A DNA stretch of 64,000 bases from positions 620,001 through 684,000 of the forward strand of contig JAECYW010000022.1 in assembly GCA_023014335.1 (NCBI GenBank). Reading direction: 5' to 3'. Positions 1 to 12,900 of the stretch are shown here, in pieces; positions within the stretch are counted from its first letter, which is position 1; each line of letters starts with the position of its first letter. The notes beneath the pieces are model-generated. The model was not told where the DNA came from. It searched no databases and saw nothing but the letters and a program-made list of their open reading frames with translations. Both the position numbers and the translations under genes were made by a program. Source of the DNA: Galerina marginata (lineage: Eukaryota; Basidiomycota; Agaricomycetes; Agaricales; Galerinaceae).

Positions 1-814
1 AAACCAGGCAGCTAAATCGTCTTTCCATTTGATATGCGACTCGTGAATTGAAACCTTAGGCAAGATACTGGAACAAGAGTGTCAGAAATGGCAGGGAGTA
101 ACGGAGCGTTTGATCAGACAGACCTTGAGCACTTCTCCAAGCTCTCCTCAGTAAGATCCCCTTGTATCATTGAAAGACGAAATTTCAACCAGAGGAATCA
201 ACCTAGCACTCTTCAGATTTGCGTACACTGAGAACGAAAAATTAAGTCTTACGGGTGCCATTTTCATTTCATTACATGTCCACGCTGACAGGGTATTGCA
301 GGCTTCGAATTCTAATATTAATGCCGGTCTTAACGACTTTCTAGTGCATTCTGCGCCAGGTTGGTCTGTCGTTGAACCAACAGAGATAGCACCGCCAGAG
401 GGAACTCTCGAAGCGTGTTGACGACGAAAGACCCTCGTAGATCTAATTTTAAAGGCGGCTATGAGAACGTAACAAACGATGCCGACATGGACCAGAAATG
501 TACAATACATACAGTAAGTAAGACTTGGCGCCGAATGTTGACAACGTTGGCGACCAATCGTCTTCTATTGGCCTTCATAACGTCTCGACATATTGTGATA
601 ATAAATGTGTCGGAGCCAACACTTCCATCATCCTAACCTAATTCATTTACACGGTCATCGAAATCATTCACACAAAACTGAGAGAGGTTCGACTTACCAC
701 ACATCTGGAATGGATTGAGGAGTTAACTTCGTTAAGTAAGTCCGAGTTGATATGACATCTAGGTAACATGAGTATTACCTTCACAAGAAAAAGCAAAAAC
801 CACTAACAAGTACC

Positions 815-1180
815 CGAGGCCTGCGCAAACGCGTCAAAGAGGTCGAGAGGCTAAAGGGGAAAAGCAACATCGCGTTCGACGCCGAAAAACTGCAGGAGGC
901 GCTAGATCGATACCTCGTCCACTTAGGCTCAAGATCGCACTCGCGCGCGAGGTCGTCCTCCTCCGTCGGCCAGTTCGAGCGCTCCGAGTCTACGAAGAAT
1001 CTCGCTGCGTCGTCGAGAGCCATGGCCGCCTTCGCGGGGAGCCACGGTGGCTCTTGTCATAGGGGGCAATGCGGGCGATTTCACCGGGTATGTCAGCGAT
1101 GGTGATCTTATTCCTGGCAATCCGATCATCCCAAGCAATTTTGTGCGGTTGGCGGCTGGGCCTACACTATTGAGAGCCAA
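815..1180 (+). pseudogene. Transduplicated exon fragment, frameshifted
   Basis: Reads on the plus strand as a basic stretch beginning RGLRKRVKEVERLKG, then a Ser/Arg-rich part and the motif RSESTKNLAA. It ends exactly at a splice donor (GCCAA then GTAAGT at 1181). A related copy lies at 20565-20923 on the minus strand. Compared with that copy there is one extra T in the GGSVI region, which breaks the frame. GC content is higher than in the surrounding repeat. I do not recognise the parent gene. The pattern is of a host exon captured into the repeat. Confidence 0.6.
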
Positions 1181-3129
1181 GTAAGTTTTTCTATGCTTTT
1201 CTTGTGAATGTTTCTTTGGTGGGAAATTGACTAACCGATCGTGTTGGTCTTGTAGTGATCCAATTACAAGACCCATGCAAAGATTGAAACTATCGACTTA
1301 GCAACTGGCCCAAATTCGTAGAGTTCCAGCTTTTGAGCACATGATTCAGATACAGTCCAATATAAAAGTCTGGTGACGGAGACATCAGAATACGAAGCAA
1401 GCGAAAAACGAGTTGATCACACAAACTCACCAACCAGCCAAAATGCAGATCAACCAACAAACAGAGACAGCCAGACGGCCAGACGGCGATACTCGCCTTC
1501 TGATCAACCCACAAAGCATACGCGGAGGTTCATGCGACAGAAAAGGCCGCAACATGCAAATTTTCATTTCATTACATGTCCACGCTGACAGGGTATTGCA
1601 GGCTTCGAATTCTGATATTAATGCCGTCTTGACAACTTTCTAGTGCATTCTGCGCCAGGTTGGCTGTCGTTAAACCAACAGAGATAGCACCGCTAGAGGG
1701 AACTCTCGAAGCGTGTTGACGACGAAAGGCCCTCGTAGATCTAATTTTAAAGGCATCTATGAGAACGTAACAAACGATGCCGACATGGACCAGAAATGTA
1801 CAATACATACAGTAAGTAAGACTTGGCGCCGAATGTTGACAACGTTGGCGACCAATCGTCTTCTCTTAGCCATCATAACGTCTCGAAATATTGCCACACT
1901 TGTAATGATAATAAATGTGTCGGAGCCAACACTTCAATCATCCTAACCTAATTCATTTACACAATCATCAAGATCATTCTCACAAAATCTGAGGGAGGTT
2001 CGACTTACAAAACATCTGGAATGGGTCGAGGAGTTATCTTCGTTGATTACTCCGAGTTGATATGATATCTAGGTATAGTTAGACATGACTATTACCTTCA
2101 CAAGAGAAAGTAAAAATTACTGACCAGTACCCGAAGTCGAAGATGAGGACAATGGAAGAGCGATCCCGACTGAAATCCAAACCCTAGCTCTCAAGTGAGA
2201 ACGGTGGTCGGCACGAGATATGAAAAAGGGCCACAAACCAAATAAACACACGACTCTCCATCCGACTTCGCCCGAAATAGCGGCGACATGCCTGACAGCA
2301 TCTAAACCGAGATACGTGAGGAGTCTCTTCAAAATGGAGAAGTTCAGCCCAATAAACTTACCGCCTGTTTAAACCGACATAGCCCCTGCCTTCAGCGTTC
2401 GTCCATTCTTCAAACAATGTTGAGTTCGGCAGAACCTGGATAAAAAACATGAGAAGTCTGTTCCACAGCCGATTCGAGCATTACTGACTGTCATACACCT
2501 CGCAAAGTCATAGTCTACATTGAATCCATATCTCAGAGAATCAACTGCTCTCGGTTCCTAAATTAGAAGATGTAAGGAATACTTCCAACGGCAATAAGAT
2601 TGAAACTATCAAATTAAATTACCGATTGTCCCAAATTCGGAGAGTTTCAAAAATTTTCAGCACATGATTCGGCGTCCGTCCAATATACAAGTCTGACGAG
2701 AGAGACATTTAGAAAATGAAAGAAGCGAAAACGAGTTGATCCGACGAACTTCTCAGCCACCCAGAATTCGGGCAACCTTGGGCAACAAACATAGACAGCC
2801 AGACGGCGATACCACGCTCGAAGCATCGCTTTCAGATCAACCGACAAAGCGTAGGCTGAGGTTCGTGTAATAGGAAAGGCCGAAGTCGAGATTCGTTGTG
2901 CACATGTTCAATATCTAGATGATGAAGGATGAGGAACTCTTCGTAAAAGAAAACGACGAAACTACTACCTTGAGGCTGAGTGTACCAAGGAGAAGAGATA
3001 TGTTAATCATGAGATCCGTCCATCAAGGCTCAGATGCCGCGCCTAAACAAGAAACCGTATACATAAGGATGTCAATGTGGCCTGCGAGAAGAGGCCACGA
3101 ACCTGAAATCCTGTGAATGCTGAAGGCTC

Positions 3130-4720
3130 AGCCCGGCCGCCTCATCGTTTTCGTGCAATTCGCTCGGCCTTGGATTTGCTTGCCAACAAACATAGATATC
3201 CAGCCCGCAGTACCATGCGTGAGGATATCTAGACGAAGCACGCATCCATGCGTTAGACTTCGAATCGACTTGCAATCCGTAGAATCCGGCCCTGGATTTG
3301 CCTGCTAACGAACATAGATATCCAGCCCGCGCCGCGCCTAAACATGAAATCATATACATAAGAATGTCAACGTGACCTGCGAGAAGAGACCACGAACCTG
3401 AAAGAAGGCTCGGTCCTAATATTGGCAAGACGATATGCTTGAGGGCAAGTGGTCAGAGATACCTTCCTAAAATAAAAAGGAAAGCTAGACTCACTGCCTG
3501 CCCCATCGTATTCGTGTAATTCGCTCGGCCTTGGATTTGCTTGCCAACAAACATAGATATCCAGCCCGCAGTACCATGCGTGAGGATATCTAGACGAAGT
3601 ACGCATCCATGCGTTAGACTTCGAATCGACTTGCAATCCGTAGAACCCGGCCCTGGATTTGCCTGCTAACGAACATAGATATCCAGCCCGCGCCGCGCCT
3701 AAACATGAAATCATATACATAAGAATGTCAACGTGACCTGCGAGAAGAGACCACGAACCTGAAAGAAGGCTCGGTCCTAATATTGGCAAGACGATATGCT
3801 TGAGGGCAAGTGGTCAGAGATACCTTCCTAAAAAAAAAGGAAAGCTAGACTCACTGCCTGCCCCATCGTATTCGTGTAATTCGCTCGGCCTTGGATTTGC
3901 TTGCCAACGAACATAGATATCTAGCCCGCAGTACCATGCGTGAGGATATCTAGACGAAGTATGCATCCATCCGTTAGACTTCGAATAGACTTGAAATCCG
4001 TCTACGAGAACCTGGCCGCCTCATCGTTTTCGTGCAATTCGCTCGGCCTTGGCTTTGCTTGCCAACAAACATAGATATCCAGCCCGCAGTACCATGCGTG
4101 AGGATATCTAGACGAAGCACGCATCCATGCGTTAGACTTCGAATCGACTTGCAATCCGTAGAACCCGGCCCTGGATTTGCCTGCTAACGAACATAGATAT
4201 CCAGCCCGCGCCGCGCCTAAACATGAAATCATATACATAAGAATGTCAACGTGACCTGCGAGAAGAGACCACGAACCTGAAAGAAGGCTCGGTCCTAATA
4301 TTGGCAAGACGATATGCTTGAGGGCAAGTGGTCAGAGATACCTTCCTAAAAAAAAAGGAAAGCTAGACTCACTGCCTGCCCCATCGTATTCGTGTAATTC
4401 GCTCGGCCTTGGATTTGCTTGCCAACAAACATAGATATCCAACCCGCAGTACCATGCGTGAGGATATCTAGACGAAGTACGCATCCATGCGTTAGACTTC
4501 GAATAGACTTGCAATCCGTGTACGAGAACCTGGCCGCCTCAACCTGGCCGCCTCATCATTTCCGTGCAATTCGTTCGCTCCCAGTCGGCCTTGGATTCGC
4601 TTGCCAACAAACATAGAGAGGTCAAACATCCATCCCGCAATACCATGCGTGAGGATATCTAGATGAAGTACGCAGCCATGCGTTATACTTCCCCCCTTGA
4701 TTTGACTTGTAAACCGTGCA
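3130..4720 (+). repeat. Tandem satellite array in copy A
   Basis: The anchor CATAGATATC(C/T)AGCCCGC recurs at 3191, 3552, 3912, 4070 and 4430, giving spacings of 361, 360, 158 and 360 bp. A 158-bp basic unit is therefore nested in a composite unit of about 360 bp. Each unit contains CGCATCCATGCG, a near-palindrome. Similar arrays lie in copies B (about 11280-12110 and 16830-17830) and C (about 27140-27990 and 32700-33370), with different unit numbers. Confidence 0.85.
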
Positions 4721-5300
4721 TCAGAATTTAGCCATCAGTGCCGCTGAGCGATGAAGGAATGAAGGAGTGTAGAGTTACTGTTCAAGAGGAACTTCAAGGA
4801 ACTTGATGCATTCCGCATCATCCCTAGCGTGTCACGTGTGTCACTTGTCACAAGGCTTGAGGAACTTCTCTAGACTCTACGTTTACCTGCCATGCGATGA
4901 GATCATCGCCTTCGACCCGTCTCTTTAATCCAAACTCAGCCTAGCTAGGACCTTCGATCTCAATCTCTATCTTAATTTCGAAACTTCAATTCGGTGTCTC
5001 CGAACTTCGACTACAAGGCTTCAAGCTTCAACTCGACTCTGATTGTCTGATGTCAACTTTGTCCCTAATATCAAGAAGCACTCCGTTCGCTTTAATTTCG
5101 TGAGTACTGCTATGCAATCACAACTTTCGTTAGTTCAGCTTCGTCTTCACAGGGACAACGTTGCTCGTGTTTCGATCGCCCTAATGTGTGCTCCTTCCAC
5201 AGTGAACGGTCAATGACTCCAAGTAGTAAGCCCGTGATGGACCCCATCTTAGTTTTTAACATCTGACCACATTGCCGTATGCCCACCTTTCTCAGCTCGT

Positions 5301-5955
5301 AGATTCAGTATACATTGAGGAACTTCCCTCTCTACGTTTCTATGAGATCATGGCAAAGATACCCGCAATTTAGCCAACAGCGCAGGCTCCAGCTACGGGG
5401 TTTTTGGTTCGTATCTTCTCTTTCGTATATCTTCCCCATTCTTATCCTACGTGTAGCGTCATTGCGCGGAATCACATTCTTCGACTTCCTCGAGGTGATT
5501 CATTCTGTGACCTGTGTGGGCGTACAGCAATTGATTCTTTCTCAGTTGAGTCCCTTTACGAACCTTTCTTTGCCGAGCTATTTACTGTACGCCGAGCAAT
5601 TATTATATTTTTACCGTCGACAGGTGCCTGGCGGATTCAGTTCCTCTTCGACTCGTGAAACACACAGATCCCAGTCTATCTCGTTCCTGGAAATGCTTGC
5701 GAGTGACCGGTGACCGCGCATGTTTTGTGGGTTGGTTGTAACCTTCCAGCGTTGACGCCTAGTTGCGTACTCCGTCTAAATGAGTCCTCTCGTATCGAGG
5801 TGGATACTGGACTTGTAGGATTCCGGTCCTTCTCTGGCACTGAGCGAGGTGGGCGGTTGTCGGATCTTGGGCAGTCGCAGGCCACAGCGAACAATCTGGC
5901 CGCGCTGCAAAGAGTTTCGGGATGTTTGATCTCAGATCGATGCACATTTCAAACC
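5301..5955 (+). repeat. Terminal module X shared only by copies A and B
   Basis: After TTTCTCAGCT (5288-5297) copy A continues into a module found also at the end of B (9989-10645, reverse complement) but absent from C, where the same junction (33995) leads into a decayed tail-anchored-protein gene. The 16-mer AGATTCAGTATACATT is at 5301-5316 and again at 5990-6005 just outside the arm. The largest open frame (5315-5713) differs in frame from the B copy because of a single T, so I do not call it a gene. Confidence 0.6.
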
Positions 5956-7206
5956 CCTTCTCGGATCATAGATATAGACTACGGCGGTCAGATTCAGTAT
6001 ACATTCATCTTCACCGCCATCCAGATGCTCATGCCGCCTGTTGCCCTTCTTGATGTAAGTTCGGCGTCAAGAACTTTTACAATGGTAGCTTCCAAAGGCT
6101 CGAGCGATCACGTTTATTATGAAGAGCGATCAGGAAACACTCGACCGCACACCCCTACTGTCAATTTTCAACATTCAAGTTGGACACCTTTTATCAACGT
6201 TTGACTCTAATTCTTTGATTTATATAGAGATCTTGTGGGCATAGGAATCGATGAGCCCTGGAGGTTTAACCTAGGCATGCCCTTAACTTCTTGCCACCGA
6301 CGAATGAGTGCGGGTGTCACCGAGGTACGTTTAGACGCTAGATTTAGATCCTGTCTCGCTGTGCAGCACCTGTCATCGTCGATCAGATCTACATAGATGA
6401 CAGACTTGATTTATTTTTGATCCTGGAATTAGGAAATGCAGTGGCTGTACAGCAGGGGTCGATCAGATTTAGATGTCGCAGATCCAGAAATTTAAATGGG
6501 CTAGATTTAATTTGAGTTTCGGGAGTCACTTGGTGGCTGTACATTTGATGATCGAACATCGGACAAGGACCAAATAGGATACTGTCGACGTCAACAGCTG
6601 TCTACTTGTGGATTTCGCAACATAAATCAGTGAAAGAAACGCACTGGTGCTGAGGAAATCAGAGACTCGACTTTTGAAGGTAGGGGGCTGAGCTCGGAAT
6701 TCAGTTGAATCCGCAGAACCAGGGCAGAAAATCTAGGAGGGAACTTGGAAGAGATGAGACGAACACCCTAGAAGCAAATGAGGAGCGAAATGATGCAGCC
6801 CATGATGGGATCAAGGATGTCTTGTCTGGAGTTTGAAGAGAATTATTTTGCTCTGTATCGCTCTAGAATGTATGTCAGAGAATTCAGTATAACTTCGAAG
6901 GTGATTCAGTTAGGCGAAACCTACCTTCAGCACCAGAAATATGTCCACGTTTTGGAAATCAAATGTCGAATGCTCCGATGAGATCAATTCTACTCGCACA
7001 ACACAACCCAGACAATTGTCAACGACCAAGAAACGTGGAGACTCAACTTGCAGGGAGCAACATACGCAATCACGCGTTAACTCCTTAGCCCGATTATAAT
7101 TTATCAACAAGCAATCCGTGCGTGAAGTGCGTGATGATCCAGAGCCTGAGTAAGAAGCCATTTCGGGAAGCGCCTCAGACGTATGGTGTGTATGGCTCCG
7201 AGTGAT
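5956..7206. other. Hairpin loop, left part: no gene recognised
   Basis: Unique sequence inside the loop of the A/B inverted repeat. Bases 5956-6052 stay open up to a donor-like TGTAAGT, but there is no recognisable domain. The remainder holds only short unsupported open frames. Confidence 0.5.
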
Positions 7207-7970
7207 AGGGTCAACGTTCCAATTCCCATCCAGTGGTTGCGGGCGCATTGTTATGTTGGGAATCTATGGAATCCGCATGGAATTCGGCATTATACGCGGA
7301 GTCCGACAGAAATTTGAGGTGCTCTGCGATACGAAGGAGCAATAAAAAGCGTTGGTTTAAAAAACCCGGCAGTATAACTTGGTTTGGCTGAGCTAATTGC
7401 AATGAGCCTGAGGTCGTTCCAATGTCAAGCGCCCGAGGAGGCTGAAACTGGATGTCGCAGATCCTTTTCTTCCGATCGAGCAGGTCGTGGCGATTCAACC
7501 TGCCGAAGATGTCCACAAGCCATAGATAGGCCACCGTATGATGTGATGAGTAGAAAAAGGACGGAATGCGTGGAATCCAAGATGGAATCTGGGATGTTAG
7601 TGCGCGAAAGTACGGAATCCATCAGAATTTCAAGAGGTCGGAAAGGAAAGAATAGACGGTGTCGCGTGAATTTCCAGAGGGAATTGTCGGGATATGGCGA
7701 CAAACGAACGGCTTGTCGTTTCTGATGAAGGGTTTGAAGGAAATATGAGAATTGATATATAGATTTGAAACGATCACACTCCGAGAACCTACGTTGGTAC
7801 CCGGGCGGTAGCTAGTAACCAAATCGTCTTTCCATTAAACATTTCGATAAGCGACTCAATGAATTGAAACATTAGCTGAAATATATACTCTCAGCTGGAC
7901 CAAGAGGTGGTGGAAGGCATCGGACTCGGAACGTTTGGTCAGACACTGGCAAACCTCTGTAATTTTAAAA
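7207..7970 (+). repeat. Diverged copy E of the long repeat family
   Basis: Follows the order of copy C 30360-30900 with many substitutions. Shared landmarks are the TACGGAATCCA block, TGATGAAGGGTT, AAATCGTCTTTCCATT, the GAATTGAAAC block and the TTTGGTCAGACA block. It lies directly upstream of the SUN-domain gene, so an ATG at 7907 that would lengthen that protein falls inside repeat sequence. Confidence 0.7.
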
Positions 7971-8122
7971 GCAACTTGTGGCGCGTGCCGCGCTCAAGAA
8001 CACGTGGAAACAAAGGAAAACCACTGCATTCGCAGACCATTCCGCCACTTATACTTCTCAAAAGCAAATCATATTCCAAGATTCCAATCGACGAAGATTA
8101 TTCATTCAGCTCTCCACTCCCA

Positions 8123-9202
8123 ATGTCTCAGCCTGAGGGCTCTCAATTTCTCTCAGCTCTCTTCCTTCTTTTTTTTCAAAGGCGTAATACCCTCGACAGG
8201 ACGGCATCTCAAGTGGTATTCCCTCTCGATTACTACAGTGGCGCCAACTTGAACGTTGAAAACCAAACTTCCCTGAGGGATCCCAAACCCGCAGAGCGTC
8301 ACACCACCACGGCCCGCACCGATGGGGAGGAAGCAGCCAGGATTTCCTTCCAGACGTGGAATTACACGATCCTCATCGTTTTACTGACCTTTGTGGGCAC
8401 AGTGATTACTTTCTGGAGTCACTTACTCGTCGCTTCAGATATCACCAAAACTCTTTGCTGGCACAATTTGTTACCGCCGTCGACTTCAAATATTCTTTGC
8501 GATAAGACTTTCCCTTCCACGTACCACAAGTTGGCCAGCTTGTTCGGAATTCGCGATGATGATGGTCTACCATTAAATTTACCTTGCATGGACTTTGCCT
8601 TACGTGGAGCTGGTGCAAGTATAGTGCACGATCTTACATCACCAACCTACCAGCCACACAAATCTAACCTTCTGGACTGGTTAACGCTCCAGCAAGTTCC
8701 GGAAGTTAATTCTCCGATGATTGTCTTAGAAGATCAAACTACCATTGGGGATTGTTGGGAGTTCGAAGGTTCGCGTGGGCAGATAGCGGTTGAACTCTCC
8801 GACCCCGCCAATATCACATCAATGACTATTCATTATGCCCACCCGGCCACAATCCCAGTCAGGATGCTCGAAAAGGCGCCTCAATCGGTTACTTTGTGGG
8901 GTCTTGTGCCACAAGGGAAAGATTTACCTGCGTTGGATCTTGAAGTTCGATCTCCTTCGAAATTTTCATTGACTCGTGCTCTGCCAGCAGCAATCAGCAA
9001 GACCGACAGGTTCATTCCGTTACTGCATGCAAATTATAGCATGACAGCACCGTTTCACAAACAAAATTTTGCTTGCCGTTTGAAGGACGTGTGTGCAATG
9101 ATGACTTTCAATATCATCATTATCGAGATTAATAGCAACTGGGGTTCGGACACAACTTGTGTTCATCACTTTGGCATCCATGGGTTGGTCAGTGAGGCAT
9201 AA
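8123..9202 (+). CDS. SUN-domain (Sad1/UNC-84) membrane protein
   Basis: A single open frame of 359 residues from ATG 8123. The frame is open from 7907, but that extension lies in repeat copy E. One membrane segment (TILIVLLTFVGTVITF, about residues 82-97) is followed by a lumenal C-terminal SUN domain (about residues 156-358) that starts MDFALRGAGASIV. It contains GDCWEFEGSRGQIAVELSDP and ends with the hallmark INSNWG, then a HFGIHG strand. SUN proteins usually span the inner nuclear membrane and bind KASH partners; shorter ER forms exist in fungi, and the short N-terminus here would suit either. It is the only intact gene in the A/B hairpin loop. No introns are needed. Family is confident; location and partner are inferred. 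Confidence 0.85.
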   Translation: MSQPEGSQFLSALFLLFFQRRNTLDRTASQVVFPLDYYSGANLNVENQTSLRDPKPAERHTTTARTDGEEAARISFQTWNYTILIVLLTFVGTVITFWSHLLVASDITKTLCWHNLLPPSTSNILCDKTFPSTYHKLASLFGIRDDDGLPLNLPCMDFALRGAGASIVHDLTSPTYQPHKSNLLDWLTLQQVPEVNSPMIVLEDQTTIGDCWEFEGSRGQIAVELSDPANITSMTIHYAHPATIPVRMLEKAPQSVTLWGLVPQGKDLPALDLEVRSPSKFSLTRALPAAISKTDRFIPLLHANYSMTAPFHKQNFACRLKDVCAMMTFNIIIIEINSNWGSDTTCVHHFGIHGLVSEA

Positions 9203-9988
9203 TGTACCGTGTATGTGAATACTTTGAACTCGGATTTCACCTAAAAAAGATGTTGTTTTAATCAAATTTGAATTGCCGAGAGGTCATATATGTAGTCGAT
9301 CATCGATCACCCTTGCTTCATTGTCAAAATCCAAATCGAGAGGATGTTCAGATAGGTAAGAATGCATAGAGGTTGCACGAACCAAGACTTTCTGGTCAAT
9401 GTACATTAGCTTTCACAAGCAAAGGAGCTGGCAAGGTCCAGTGAGAACGTAGCTAGCAGAAAAGTACGACGATAGAGCCGAGGTGATGTTTGTAAATGAC
9501 GAATTCAAATTCCTTGTCAAATGTGCCATGATGAACATCTGAAGTCTTTATTTATATCTATATTCAGAGAAGCTTCCAGCAGGAGAAGATCAGTCGAAGT
9601 CGACAGCGGAGCAACCCCACATCGAAAGTGACTCAGGGTACTCAAGTCCTCTCAGAATGCTGTGTGCGACGAAAAAGGCGCTGGAGCGGATCGTGAAGGT
9701 GAAGAAATAAGGAGGCGGCAGAAGAGTGGAGGATGTGCGAACGAGGAACCAAATGGTTCATCGTCCGGTCCACTTTGGAAAATTGACAATAACAATTCTT
9801 GGATGACGTCGTCATCTGAAGAACATGAGAATTAGAATCGCAATGGGGACATAAGCGAGAAAAAAGCAGTAGCATTGGTGAGAATCCACCACGAAAGGGA
9901 CCAAGAGGCCCATTCAACAGGCAAAGCATAGAGGAAACAAGGTCAACCAACGTATCTTCATGCGCCTCGCTGCGCAGCTGTCCCAACC
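9203..9988. other. Hairpin loop, right part: no gene recognised
   Basis: Follows the SUN gene and reaches the edge of repeat arm B. Presumably holds the 3' untranslated region and terminator of the SUN gene. An open frame at 9642-10022 on the minus strand runs across the repeat boundary and shows no domain. Confidence 0.4.
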
Positions 9989-12900
9989 GGTTTGAAATGT
10001 GCATCGATCTGAGATCAAACATCCCGAAACTCTTTGCAGCGCGGCCAGATTGTTCGCTGTGGCCTGCGACTGCCCAAGATCCGACAACCGCCCACCTCGC
10101 TCAGTGCCAGAGAAGGACCGGAATCCTACAAGTCCAGTATCCACCTCGATACGAGAGGACTCATTTAGACGGAGTACGCAACTAGGCGTCAACGCTGGAA
10201 GGTTACAACCAACCCACAAAACATGCGCGGTCACCGGTCACTCGCAAGCATTTCCAGGAACGAGATAGACTGGGATCTGTGTGTTTCACGAGTCGAAGAG
10301 GAACTGAATCCGCCAGGCACCTGTCGACGGTAAAAATATAATAATTGCTCGGCGTACAGTAAATAGCTCGGCAAAGAAAGGTTCGTAAAGGGACTCAACT
10401 GAGAAGAATCAATTGCTGTACGCCCACACAGGTCACAGAATGAATCACCTCGAGGAAGTCGAAGAATGTGATTCCGCGCAATGACGCTACACGTAGGATA
10501 AGAATGGGGAAGATATACGAAAGAGAAGATACGAACCAAAAACCCCGTAGCTGGAGCCTGCGCTGTTGGCTAAATTGCGGGTATCTTTGCCATGATCTCA
10601 TAGAAACGTAGAGAGGGAAGTTCCTCAATGTATACTGAATCTACGAGCTGAGAAAGGTGGGCATACGGCAATGTGGTCAGATGTTAAAAACTAAGATGGG
10701 GTCCATCACGGGCTTACTACTTGGAGTCATTGACCGTTCACTGTGGAAGGAGCACACATTAGGGCGATCGAAACACGAGCAACGTTGTCCCTGTGAAGAC
10801 GAAGCTGAACTAACGAAAGTTGTGATTGCATAGCAGTACTCACGAAATTAAAGCGAACGGAGTGCTTCTTGATATTAGGGACAAAGTTGACATCAGACAA
10901 TCAGAGTCGAGTTGAAGCTTGAAGCCTTGTAGTCGAAGTTCGGAGACACCGAATTGAAGTTTCGAAATTAAGATAGAGATTGAGATCGAAGGTCCTAGCT
11001 AGGCTGAGTTTGGATTAAAGAGACGGGTCGAAGGCGATGATCTCATCGCATGGCAGGTAAACGTAGAGTCTAGAGAAGTTCCTCAAGCCTTGTGACAAGT
11101 GACACACGTGAAACGCTAGGGATGATGCGGAATGCATCAAGTTCCTTGAAGTTCCTCTTGAACAGTAACTCTACACTCCTTCATTCCTTCATCGCTCAGC
11201 GGCACTGATGGCTAAATTCTGATGCACGGTTTACAAGTCAAATCAAGGGGGGAAGTATAACGCATGGCTGCGTACTTCATCTAGATATCCTCACGCATGG
11301 TATTGCGGGATGGATGTTTGACCTCTCTATGTTTGTTGGCAAGCGAATCCAAGGCCGACTGGGAGCGAACGAATTGCACGGAAATGATGAGGCGGCCAGG
11401 TTGAGGCGGCCAGGTTCTCGTACACGGATTGCAAGTCTATTCGAAGTCTAACGCATGGATGCGTACTTCGTCTAGATATCCTCACGCATGGTATTGCGGG
11501 CTGGATATCTATGTTTGTTGGCAAGCAAATCCTAGGCCGAGCGAATTGGACGAAAACGATGGGGCAGCCAGTGAGTCTAGCTTTCCTTTTTCTTTTAGGA
11601 GGGGATCTCTGACCACTTGCCCTCAAGCATATCGTCTTGCCAATATTAGGACCGAGCCTTCAGCATCCACAGGATTTCAGGTTCGTGGTCTCTTCTCGCA
11701 GGTCACGATGACATTCTGATGTATATGATTTCATGTTTAGGCGCGGCGGGGGCTGGATATCTATGTTCGTTAGCAGGCAAATCCAGGGCCGGGTTCTACG
11801 GATTGCAAGTCGATTCGAAGTCTAACGCATGGATGCGTGCTTCGTCTAGATATCCTCACGCATGGTATTGCGGGATGGATGTTTGACCTCTCTATGTTTG
11901 TTGGCAAGCGAATCCAAGGCCGACTGGGAGCGAACGAATTGCACGAAAATTATGAGGCGGCCAGGTTCTCGTACACGGATTGCAAGTCTATTCGAAGTCT
12001 AACGCATGGATGCGTACTTCGTCTAGATATCCTCACGCATGGTACTGCGGGCTGGATATCTATGTTTGTTGCCAAGCAAATCCAAGAAAACGATGAGGCA
12101 GCCAGTGAGTCTTATCTTTCCTCTTTATTTTTTTTTGCATTTCTTTCGTATTAACAGTCTTCGCAGCTTAAATGTCGCCTATCGCTTAAGATATGGCTGG
12201 CACTTTATCTTGCTCATGAGCCTTGATTTGGATAGTTGGTGAGTCCGTGTTCTGTAGGTCTATAGGACGGGATCTCTGACCAATTGCCCTCAAGCATATT
12301 GTCTTGCCAATATTAGGGCCGAGACTCCTGCATGTACAGGATGTCAGGTTCGTGGCCTTCTCTCGCAGGCCACATTGACATCCTTATGCGTACGATTTCA
12401 TGTTTAGGCGCGGCATCTAAGCCTTGATGGACGGATCTCATGATCAGCATATCTCTTCTCCTTGGTACACTCAGCCTCAAGGTAAGGTAGTTTCGTCGTT
12501 TTCTTTTTCGAAGAGTTCTTCATCCTTCATCATCTAGATATTGAACATGTGCACAACGAATCCGACTTCTGCCTTTCCTATTACACGAACCTCAGCCTGC
12601 GCTTTGTCGGTTGATCTGAAATCGATGCCTCGCGCGTGGTATCGTCGTCTGGCTGTCTATGTTTGTTGCCCAAGGTGTTGCCCGAATTCTGGGTGGCTGA
12701 GAAGTTCGTCGGATCAACTCGTTTTCGCCTCTTTCATTTTCTAAATGTCTCACTCTCGTCAGACTTGTGTATTGGACGGACGCCGAATCATGTGCTGCAA
12801 AATCTTGAACTCTCCGAATTTGGGACAATCGGTAATTTAATTCGATAGCTTCAATCTTATTGCCGTTGGAAGTATTCCTTAAGAGCAGTTGATTCTCTGG

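Larger units (their letters stand above)
1..5955 (+). repeat. Long repeat family, copy A (left hairpin arm)
   Basis: Base 1 onward matches copy C from 30783 on the same strand, and the reverse complement of copy B from 14026 down to 9989. It is cut by the window edge, so the true left end is unknown. It is longer than the corresponding part of B because it holds an internal duplication (about 240-660 and 1550-1960), an inserted exon fragment (815-1180) and extra tandem units (3130-4720). The stretch 4700-5955 is nearly identical to B. No transposase, reverse transcriptase or other enzyme was recognised. The many small open frames inside it are not conserved as proteins. Confidence 0.9.

Noticed and set aside
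7907..8122. Extension of the SUN protein to the ATG at 7907
   Set aside because: The first part lies inside repeat copy E and has no membrane or SUN features; the ATG at 8123 gives a normal short N-terminus.
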